This document shows, piece after piece, positions 1-4,955 of a stretch of DNA of 9,807 nucleotides. The notes beneath the pieces were generated by a model. It saw only the letters and a program-made list of their open reading frames with translations, was not told where the DNA came from and did not search any database. The position numbers and the translations under genes are program-made. The number at the start of each line of letters is the position of its first letter. The stretch's first letter is position 1. This stretch comes from CAWJEL01 sp964647255 (lineage in GTDB: Bacteria > Chloroflexota > Anaerolineae > CG2-30-64-16): NCBI GenBank assembly GCA_964647255.1, contig CAZYGI010000112.1, positions 1 through 9,807 of the forward strand, written 5' to 3'.

Positions 1-600
1 GCCGACCGCGGTGCGCTGGCCGCCGGCCGGCGGCATATTGCTTGGGCCGCGCTGGCCGCGTTCGGGTTCCCGTCCGCTGCGGCCGCCTGGGCCCAGGACG
101 CGGCCACCGCGCCCCGGCACGGTGTCGGTCGCGGTGGGATCAAAGACGCGCTGGCCGAACACAGTGTCATCGTCCGGCTGGCCTCCGGTGGGTTGCTCCG
201 GGTGCACCGCGCCCCCGCGCGGCGCATCGCGGCGCGTCATACCGCCCGGCCGGGATTCGCCGGGGCGCGTGAGACTCGGCGCGGTCGGTCCGCTGCCGGG
301 CTTGGCGAGGCTGGCGGGGCGCGGCGCGCTTGCCGCAGGCTTGGGTGTGGTCCGAGCATCACCCTGGGCGTCGTGCGACCCGTTCTCGCCGGGCAGCTTA
401 CTGCCCCTGGCCGGTTGACCGCCTTTTGCTGGCGCGGCCGGCCCGCCGGGCCCTTTCGACGCGTTGGAACGCGCCGCGCTATCGGCGGTTGCGGGTTGTC
501 TCTGCTTGGATTGGCCGGTCGGCGCATTCTCTTGGCTGCCGCCCGCTGGCGCAGCAGGTTGTCTTTTGGGCTGCGTGCTCTTCGGATCTTCGTTTGCCAT
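1..600 (-). CDS. infB: Translation initiation factor IF-2, N-terminal part (gene cut by the left edge)
   Basis: An open frame runs without a stop from ATG at 600 to the window edge, giving 200 codons. The start has a clear ribosome-binding site, GAGGAG at 608-613, seven bases upstream, and an in-frame stop lies just upstream at 646-648. The visible protein begins MANEDPKSTQPKRQP and is low-complexity throughout: rich in Pro, Gly, Arg, Ala and Gln, with no hydrophobic segment, as expected of the disordered N-terminal region that precedes the GTPase core of IF-2. IF-2 delivers initiator fMet-tRNA to the 30S subunit and promotes subunit joining. The G domain is outside the window, so the identification rests on composition and on position after nusA-ylxR, a widely conserved order. 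The small helical IF2_N module often found at the N-terminus is not evident in these 200 residues. Another disordered protein is possible but less likely. Confidence 0.72.
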   Translation of the reverse strand, partial: MANEDPKSTQPKRQPAAPAGGSQENAPTGQSKQRQPATADSAARSNASKGPGGPAAPAKGGQPARGSKLPGENGSHDAQGDARTTPKPAASAPRPASLAKPGSGPTAPSLTRPGESRPGGMTRRDAPRGGAVHPEQPTGGQPDDDTVFGQRVFDPTATDTVPGRGGRVLGPGGRSGREPERGQRGPSNMPPAGGQRTAVG

Positions 601-607
601 ATTACAT

Positions 608-613
608 CTCCTC
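608..613 (-). promoter_or_regulatory. infB ribosome-binding site
   Basis: GAGGAG on the minus strand, seven bases before the ATG at 600. It fixes the start of the partial infB gene. Confidence 0.75.
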
Positions 614-704
614 GCCCTCGGGCAGCGACCGTGCGCGCCCGCGTGTCAGTACGGAATCAGCCGCGGCAAACGGATGAGCAGACAGGGCGATGGAGCATTA
701 GCGC

Positions 705-741
705 AGGGGAGGCGGGGCGTGGGGCGGGCGGAGGGGGGCGG
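705..741 (+). other. G-run tract (potential G-quadruplex); C-rich in the infB leader RNA
   Basis: The plus strand has five G runs of 3-6 bases within 33 bases (706-709, 714-717, 721-724, 726-728, 733-738), separated by one to four bases, which fits a G-quadruplex pattern. For infB, read from the minus strand, this is the template strand. The RNA is therefore C-rich and G-poor, which also resembles a Rho-loading (rut) sequence. Folding and function are not shown. Confidence 0.45.
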
Positions 742-755
742 TCAGCGTTTATCGC

Positions 756-866
756 TCACATGGCCCTACCTCGCATCTGCTGCCTGCCTGTTCTCTCAGC
801 GCCGGTTCCGAGACGGGAATCATTGCTCGGTTTTTCGCTTGTCTGCGGTCGTGTGGCCGCGAACAT
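756..866 (-). CDS. Possible 36-residue small ORF between ylxR and infB
   Basis: ATG at 866 is preceded by AGGAG (873-877) with a six-base spacer, one of the best ribosome-binding sites in the window. The frame runs 36 codons to TGA at 756-758 and would give MFAATRPQTSEKPSNDSRLG followed by a short Arg/Gln-rich tail. The peptide is basic and polar, with no signal peptide or membrane segment, and I do not recognise it. Against a real gene: third-position GC is clearly lower than in neighbouring genes, and a chance ORF of this size is easy to find. In favour: the strong ribosome-binding site and the location in an unusually long spacer. It could be a translated leader peptide affecting infB expression, or non-coding leader RNA. 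Confidence 0.3.
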   Translation of the reverse strand: MFAATRPQTSEKPSNDSRLGTGAERTGRQQMRGRAM

Positions 867-884
867 GGAAATCTCCTGAAACCT

Positions 885-932
885 GAAAATGAAAATTCAG
901 ATGCCGCAGAGTCATGATGGCTGCTTCATCTG
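885..932 (-). terminator. Terminator-like hairpin just after ylxR
   Basis: On the minus strand, two bases after the ylxR stop, CAGATG (927-932) can pair with CATCTG (898-903). Inside it, GCAG (921-924) pairs with CTGC (906-909), across an AA/GG internal loop, with an 11-base apical loop. The stem is followed by AATTTTCATTTT. This is a modest intrinsic-terminator or attenuator shape between nusA-ylxR and infB. The interrupted stem and imperfect T tract make it weak. Confidence 0.38.
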
Positions 933-933
933 G

Positions 934-1260
934 TCATGCTTTTTCAGAACTCGGTCCGCTGCCAGCCGGCTCGGCCGGCAGCGTCGTGGCGTACTCGCGC
1001 AGCGCAGCCAGGTTTTCGGCGCTGAGCGTGGTTTTGAGCGCAGCTGCAAGGCGATTGCCTTGCAGCGCCTGTTCCCAACATGGGCGGCTGCGGCAAATAT
1101 AAGCGCCGCGGCCGGCTTGTTTGCCGGTCGGATCCAGCTTCACTTCGCCGGTCACCGTGCGAACGATCCGCACCAATTCCCGCTTGCCGCTTTCCTGGCG
1201 ACAGGCGATGCAGGTGCGGATCGGCACGTGTTTCGGTCGCGGGCCTTTGGGCTTAGGCAT
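934..1260 (-). CDS. ylxR: YlxR/RnpM family RNA-binding protein
   Basis: A 108-residue protein with the family hallmarks: RTCIACR at residues 15-21 and GRGAYIC at 50-56. Cys17 and Cys20 form a CxxC pair, and Cys56 and Cys61 make a second one, which would suit metal binding although many homologues lack them. YlxR is a small nucleic-acid-binding protein encoded between nusA and infB in many bacteria; in Bacillus subtilis it has been renamed RnpM for its binding to RNase P RNA. The ATG at 1260 overlaps the nusA stop as TGATG, which implies translational coupling; a TTG one codon upstream is less likely. The C-terminal tail (about residues 93-108) is Pro/Ser/Gly-rich and probably disordered. A terminator-like hairpin follows the stop. 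Confidence 0.93.
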   Translation of the reverse strand: MPKPKGPRPKHVPIRTCIACRQESGKRELVRIVRTVTGEVKLDPTGKQAGRGAYICRSRPCWEQALQGNRLAAALKTTLSAENLAALREYATTLPAEPAGSGPSSEKA

Positions 1261-2900
1261 CAATAGTCTGTGAACTCTTCCCAGCCGCCGCCGCGGGTCG
1301 GTTTCCGCTTGCGCCGGGCGATAACCTGGCCGAGCGCTTCGTCGAAGACAAGTTCGCGGCCCTTGGCGCCCTTCTTTGGCGCCTTCTTGCCCTTCTTGGC
1401 GCTTTCGTCTCCGCCTTCTTCATCGGTCGGCTCTTCGTAGGTGAACTCGTCAGTGAATTCGCCGGTCGGCTCGCCTTCAGCTTCGCCCGCCACAGGCTCG
1501 ACCGGGGGGGTGACTGTCCCGGCTTCGGCGGCCTCAACGGCCGCAGGCGCCGCTTCAACGGGCTGCGCGACGGGCGTTTCGAGCGCGGTTTCGGCCGGCG
1601 TCTCGGCTGCGATCTCGGCCGCGGGCTCGGTCGCGGGTTCAGGGATCGGCTCCAGCTTGACTGTCTCAGCCTCGGCCAGCATCTTGGCGGCCTGCTCCAG
1701 CGTAACTGCGGTCTTGTCCTTCTCGCGCAGCAGCCATTCAGCGCGGCTGAGCAGATCGTCGCTGGGCGGCAACGCGGCGGCCTTCGCTTCCAGGGACCGC
1801 TGCTTGATCGCCTGCAACTGCTGGCGTTTGAGCTCGGCCAGGCCCTCGGTCGCGGCCTCTGTTTCGCTCTTGATGTCAATCCGCCAGCCGGTGAGCTTGG
1901 CGGCCAGGCGGGCGTTTTGGCCTTCCTTACCGATCGCGAGCGAGAGCTGGCGGTCGGGCACGACGACGATCGCGGTGCGCACATCGCCATCTTCAATCAA
2001 GAGCGTGTCACTGGGCCGCGCCGGGCTCAGGGCATTGCTGATGAAGGTGCGCACATCGTTCGACCATTCGACGACATCAATCTTCTCGCCGTTGAGTTCG
2101 TCTACGATGTTCTGGATGCGGGTGCCGCGCAGGCCGACGCAGGAACCGACCGGGTCAACGCCCGGCTGGCTGGCCGACACGGCGACTTTGGATCGCTGGC
2201 CGGGTTCCCGCGCAATGCTCTTGACCTCGACGGTGCCGCTGTAGATCTCGGGGATTTCGCGCTCCAACAGGCGGCGCAGCATGTTGCGATGCGTGCGCGA
2301 GAGGCGAATCTGCGGCCCGCGGGTGCCCTTGCTCACCTCGGCCAGGAACAAGCGGACGCTTTGGCCGATCCGGTACCGGTCGTTAGGCAATTGATCTTCG
2401 GCGGCCAGGGTGCCTTCGGCCTTCTTGCTCAGCGTGATGGTGACCGCGTTGGTGCGGTAGTCCACCGACTGGACGGTGCCGGTGATCAGCTCGCCTTCCT
2501 TCTGATGGTAGAAGTCATAGATGGCATCACGCTCCGCCTCGTGGATGCGCTGAAGGATGACCTGTTTGGCGGTTTGCGCGGCGATCCGGCCAAAGTCGGC
2601 CGGCTGGCGTTGATCCAACACCACGCTGCCGATCTCGGCTTTCTGGTCGAGCTTGCGCGCCTCCGCCAGACTGATCTCCGCGGTGGTGTCCTCCACCGTC
2701 TCGACGACCCGGCGCTCGCAGACGACGTTCATGTCGCCGGTGACCGGGTCAATCGTTGCCGTCACTGCGGCGGCATTGCTGGCGTAGTTGCGGCGATACG
2801 CGTGCGCCAAGGCTTCTTCGATGGCTCCCAGAATGACATCGCGCGGCAGGTCCTTCTCCGCGCAAAGCTGGTTGATCGCCATGATGAGCTCGCTCTTCAT
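1260..2900 (-). CDS. nusA: Transcription termination/antitermination factor NusA
   Basis: A 546-residue NusA, which binds RNA polymerase and nascent RNA to modulate pausing, intrinsic termination and antitermination. The N-terminal polymerase-binding domain occupies about residues 1-130, starting with the typical MKSELIMAINQLCAEK. An S1 domain follows (about 137-201), then two KH domains with GLRG at 256-259 and GKEG at 324-327 within LSLAIGKEGQNARLAAKLTG. After about residue 355 comes a helical stretch (to about 410). Then an Ala/Pro/Glu-rich acidic tail (410-500) is followed by a Lys-rich patch (502-515) and a short C-terminal segment ending GGGWEEFTDY. There are no recognisable E. coli-type acidic repeat domains. 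AGGAG (2912-2916) lies 11 bases before the ATG, a long spacing. The gene has its own promoter at 3019-3047, with a hairpin in the leader. rimP is absent upstream. Confidence 0.97.
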   Translation of the reverse strand: MKSELIMAINQLCAEKDLPRDVILGAIEEALAHAYRRNYASNAAAVTATIDPVTGDMNVVCERRVVETVEDTTAEISLAEARKLDQKAEIGSVVLDQRQPADFGRIAAQTAKQVILQRIHEAERDAIYDFYHQKEGELITGTVQSVDYRTNAVTITLSKKAEGTLAAEDQLPNDRYRIGQSVRLFLAEVSKGTRGPQIRLSRTHRNMLRRLLEREIPEIYSGTVEVKSIAREPGQRSKVAVSASQPGVDPVGSCVGLRGTRIQNIVDELNGEKIDVVEWSNDVRTFISNALSPARPSDTLLIEDGDVRTAIVVVPDRQLSLAIGKEGQNARLAAKLTGWRIDIKSETEAATEGLAELKRQQLQAIKQRSLEAKAAALPPSDDLLSRAEWLLREKDKTAVTLEQAAKMLAEAETVKLEPIPEPATEPAAEIAAETPAETALETPVAQPVEAAPAAVEAAEAGTVTPPVEPVAGEAEGEPTGEFTDEFTYEEPTDEEGGDESAKKGKKAPKKGAKGRELVFDEALGQVIARRKRKPTRGGGWEEFTDY

Positions 2901-2959
2901 CCCTCAAACTTCTCCTGGAAGACCGTGGTTATGCCGACGTCTGGCGTGTTCCGCCCTTA

Positions 2960-2989
2960 CAACAAAAGAAGTGGGGGTGACCCCACTTC
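2960..2989 (-). terminator. Intrinsic terminator/attenuator in the nusA leader
   Basis: On the minus strand GAAGTGGGG (2981-2989) pairs perfectly with CCCCACTTC (2968-2976) across a TCAC loop. The nine-base-pair stem is followed at once by TTTTGTTGT. This is a textbook rho-independent terminator shape. It sits about 20-30 bases downstream of the predicted nusA transcription start and 67 bases before the nusA ATG. It may therefore end read-through from pstS, attenuate nusA, or both. Confidence 0.8.
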
Positions 2990-3018
2990 GATGACTCCAT
3001 GCCTCAACTTCAGCCGAA

Positions 3019-3047
3019 ACTATACCACACCCCGGCGCAGCGCGCAA
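3019..3047 (-). promoter_or_regulatory. Predicted nusA-ylxR-infB promoter
   Basis: On the minus strand there is a -35 TTGCGC (3042-3047), a 17-base spacer, and a -10 TATAGT (3019-3024) preceded by TGG, giving an extended -10. The predicted start is near 3010-3012, about 110 bases before the nusA ATG. The placement explains how nusA can be expressed although a terminator-like hairpin precedes it. Predicted by eye from sigma-70-type consensus only. Confidence 0.7.
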
Positions 3048-3073
3048 GTTTGGCGCAGTGGAAATTCCGGGCG

Positions 3074-3100
3074 GCCGGTGCGTTTTATCAGCGCACCGGC
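3074..3100 (-). repeat. Hairpin with the pstS stop codon in its loop
   Basis: GCCGGTGCG (3092-3100, minus strand) and its complement at 3074-3082 form a nine-base-pair inverted repeat around a nine-base loop, CTGATAAAA, which contains the pstS TGA stop (3088-3090). No T tract follows on either strand. It may protect the mRNA 3' end or assist termination together with the U-tract hairpin downstream. Confidence 0.6.
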
Positions 3101-3897
3101 GTCAGGCGTTTTGCCACGATCACCTGGCCGGCCGGGCTCAGCGCAAAATCCAGGAAGGCCCGCGCTGCCGCGGTCGGCGTAGCCGGCGCGTAGAGGTAGA
3201 GCACGCGGCCCAGGCGATATTCGCCGGAGCGCACGGCGGCCGCGGTGGGCGCGATCTCCTCAAGCGGGACGGCCTTGACTGTATCGTTCAACGCGGCCGT
3301 GGAGACATATCCGACCGCATCGCGATGCAAGGCGACATAATCCACCAGCGTCTGGCTCGTCGGCAGCACCAGCGCGTTGAGCGTGACGCGCGCGCCGCCC
3401 ATCACCAGGCTCTCGAAAGCGGCGCGGGTCCCCGATCCATCCTCGCGGCTGAGCACGAGCGGTTCGCCGTTGCCGCCGCCCAGCGCGGCCCAACTCAGCG
3501 TCTCCCCGCGGAAGAGGGCGCGCGCCTGGAGGGTGGTGAGGTTAGTGATCGTGTTTGTGGGATGGACGATGATCGCCACACCGTCGCGGGCGAGCGGGAA
3601 CGCCTCTACGCCTTCCGGGAGCGCCTTACCCTCCGGTTTCCATGAAACAGCGGCAAGGTCTATGCGACCATCGCGCACCTGTTGGATGCCGAGGTCGGTG
3701 CCGCCGCCCCGGACGCTGATCATCACGTTCGGCTGCTCTCGCTGGAACGCCTGGGCGAGGTCCTCCAGGGTGGGTTGGAGGCTGCTCGCCCCCGCGATCT
3801 GGAGCGCGACCGGCGCAGGCGCGGGCGTTGGCCGGGCAGCACAGCCGGTCGCAGCCAACGCCAGGATGATCAAGGAGGCCAGGCGGCGCATTTTCAT
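3088..3897 (-). CDS. pstS: PstS-type phosphate-binding lipoprotein
   Basis: A 269-residue extracytoplasmic solute-binding protein of the phosphate-binding (PstS) family. Residues 1-18 are a signal peptide with a lipobox ending at Cys19 (LAATGC), so the mature protein should be lipid-anchored outside the cytoplasmic membrane. A short Pro-rich linker (22-29) follows. The ligand-binding loops are recognisable: GASSLQP (36-42), GGGTDLG (64-70), AVSWKP (83-88) and the highly diagnostic REDGSGTR (151-158), with VGYVS at 195-199. The family binds inorganic phosphate and passes it to the PstCAB importer, but no pst permease or ATPase genes are present in the window. The start lies 10 bases after the uppP stop with an AAGGG site overlapping that stop, so the two genes are probably one transcript. 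Its stop codon lies in a hairpin loop. A related sensor or scavenging role is possible. Confidence 0.87.
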   Translation of the reverse strand: MKMRRLASLIILALAATGCAARPTPAPAPVALQIAGASSLQPTLEDLAQAFQREQPNVMISVRGGGTDLGIQQVRDGRIDLAAVSWKPEGKALPEGVEAFPLARDGVAIIVHPTNTITNLTTLQARALFRGETLSWAALGGGNGEPLVLSREDGSGTRAAFESLVMGGARVTLNALVLPTSQTLVDYVALHRDAVGYVSTAALNDTVKAVPLEEIAPTAAAVRSGEYRLGRVLYLYAPATPTAAARAFLDFALSPAGQVIVAKRLTPVR

Positions 3898-3907
3898 CGA
3901 GAACCCT

Positions 3908-4771
3908 TTAGCCTCGCAGCACGACCACCAGCACGATCAGCGCGGCCAGCGCCCAACGGTAGTAGGTGAAGATGGCGACCGAATGCCGTTGGAGGTACTG
4001 GAGCAGGAATTTGATGCAGAAGTAGCCGCTGATCGCCGCCGTGAGAAAGCCGACCAGAAAAAGCGGCAGGCTGGATGCGGTCATCTGGCCGTCGCGCAAT
4101 GCCTGCAAAACATCCCACGCCTTCTTCAAGCCGGCGCCGGCGATGATCGGTGCGGATAGCAGGAAGGAGAAGCGCGCCGCGGCGGGGCGTTCCAGCCCCA
4201 AGGCAAGCCCCGCGGTGATCGTCGCACCCGAGCGGGAGATGCCGGGGAAGACCGCCAGCGCCTGGCTGAAGCCGATGATCAGTGCATCGCGGAGGCTGAT
4301 GCTGGTCATGCCGCGCAGGTGCCGCGCCAGACGGTCGGCCAGCAGCAGCAGCGCACCGGCGAGGGCGATCACGCCGGCCAAGGCAAGCATCGCGGCCGGT
4401 TGGTGCGGCTGGTTCGGCTGGTGGAACAGCGCCTCAATTTTGCTCTCGACCAGCACACCGACGATCCCACCGGGAATACACCCGATGATCAGCAGCCATG
4501 CCAGCCGCCGATCGGGATCCGCCCCGATCTTGCGCTCGCGGAGGCTGGCGATGCCCGCGCGGATCAAACGCGCCCAATCCGCGGCGAAGAACCACAGCAC
4601 GGCGATCAGCGTGCCCAGGTGCAGCGCCACATCGAACGCCAGGCCGCTGAGGTCAGGATCGTTCCAACCGAACAGCCAGGGGACCACGATCAGATGCGCT
4701 GAGCTCGAAATCGGGATGAACTCGGTCAAGCCCTGGATAATGCCGAGGATGATAGCCTGGATGATGTTCAT
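3908..4771 (-). CDS. uppP: Undecaprenyl-diphosphatase (UppP/BacA)
   Basis: A 287-residue polytopic membrane enzyme that dephosphorylates undecaprenyl diphosphate, recycling the lipid carrier for peptidoglycan and other envelope polymers. Both family signatures are present: QGLTEFIPISSSAH (residues 13-26), with Gln13 and Glu17 in the places of the acidic pair and His26, and the phosphatase-like FPGISRSGATI (175-185) with Arg180. Length and the alternating hydrophobic segments fit the family. The loop after the third helix carries an unusual HQPNQPHQP insertion (about 117-125), encoded by three tandem nine-base units. The ATG at 4771 has AAAGGA five bases upstream. It is followed closely by pstS. 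No clear promoter was seen in the repeat-rich gap after tgt, so it may be read from the tgt promoter. Confidence 0.96.
   Translation of the reverse strand: MNIIQAIILGIIQGLTEFIPISSSAHLIVVPWLFGWNDPDLSGLAFDVALHLGTLIAVLWFFAADWARLIRAGIASLRERKIGADPDRRLAWLLIIGCIPGGIVGVLVESKIEALFHQPNQPHQPAAMLALAGVIALAGALLLLADRLARHLRGMTSISLRDALIIGFSQALAVFPGISRSGATITAGLALGLERPAAARFSFLLSAPIIAGAGLKKAWDVLQALRDGQMTASSLPLFLVGFLTAAISGYFCIKFLLQYLQRHSVAIFTYYRWALAALIVLVVVLRG
4397..4423 (-). repeat. Three tandem 9-bp units inside uppP
   Basis: Plus-strand units CGGTTGGTG, CGGCTGGTT and CGGCTGGTG follow each other at 4397-4405, 4406-4414 and 4415-4423. On the coding strand each encodes a His/Asn-Gln-Pro triplet, lengthening a loop of UppP without changing frame. 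Confidence 0.85.
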
Positions 4772-4787
4772 ACACGTCCTTTCAAGT

Positions 4788-4832
4788 GGCCAATGGCCGA
4801 GAGTTGATAGCCGATGGCTGATAGCCGAAGGC
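4788..4832. repeat. GGCCAATGGCC palindrome and 14-bp tandem repeat (TGATAGCCGANGGC twice)
   Basis: In the tgt-uppP gap, GGCCAATGGCC (4788-4798) is a palindrome around AAT. It is followed by TGATAGCCGATGGC (4805-4818) and TGATAGCCGAAGGC (4819-4832), two adjacent copies differing at one base. The family looks like a dispersed intergenic repeat. Part of it falls in the uppP leader. Confidence 0.7.
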
Positions 4833-4864
4833 CTTTTCAGACCATTCGCCAGCCCTGTTCATCG

Positions 4865-4955
4865 CGCCCTACGCACCCCGCTCCCCGCCCTACGCTCCCC
4901 CGCTCCACGTTCCCCGCCCTACGCCCTCCGCTCCCCGCCCTCCGCCCTCCGTCGC
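4865..4955. repeat. Pyrimidine-rich ~21-bp repeat array invading the tgt 3' end
   Basis: Plus-strand units: CGCCCTACGCACCCCGCTCCC (4865-4885), a 29-base version (4886-4914) with an eight-base insertion, a third 21-base copy (4915-4935) and a diverged fourth (4936-4955). The unit core is CGCCCTACG plus CTCCC. The third unit supplies the tgt stop codon (4919-4921), and units three and four encode its last residues. There are no unique spacers, so this is not a CRISPR array. Confidence 0.8.

Larger units (their letters stand above)
601..933 (-). other. Long ylxR-infB spacer (infB leader region)
   Basis: This 333-base spacer separates two genes that are usually nearly contiguous. Reading the minus strand it holds, in order, a hairpin with a T-rich tail just after the ylxR stop (885-932), a tandem 7-base repeat (TTTCAGG twice, 875-888) leading into a strong AGGAG site, a possible 36-codon ORF (756-866), a strongly C-rich stretch (about 700-741), and the infB ribosome-binding site (608-613). 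I see no ylxQ/L7Ae-like gene here, and no convincing -35/-10 pair for an infB promoter. It is best read as a long leader or attenuation region for infB. Confidence 0.5.

Noticed and set aside
744..756. AGCG-TTTAT-CGCT hairpin at the end of the small ORF as a terminator
   Set aside because: Only four base pairs and no T tract on the minus strand; too weak to call.
193..879. Plus-strand frames in the first 900 bases
   Set aside because: Several overlapping frames with Arg/Pro/Ala-rich translations arise from the GC-rich infB strand; the minus-strand frame has a proper ribosome-binding site and the expected neighbours.
1261..1263. TTG start for ylxR one codon upstream
   Set aside because: The adjacent ATG gives the usual TGATG stop-start overlap with nusA and needs no rare start codon.
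1917..3182. 421-codon plus-strand frame opposite nusA, and another at 1441-2244
   Set aside because: Both are antisense to nusA, whose domains are unmistakable; the first also runs through the nusA promoter and terminator.
4865..4955. CRISPR array
   Set aside because: The repeats are directly adjacent and degenerate, with no unique spacers and no cas genes.
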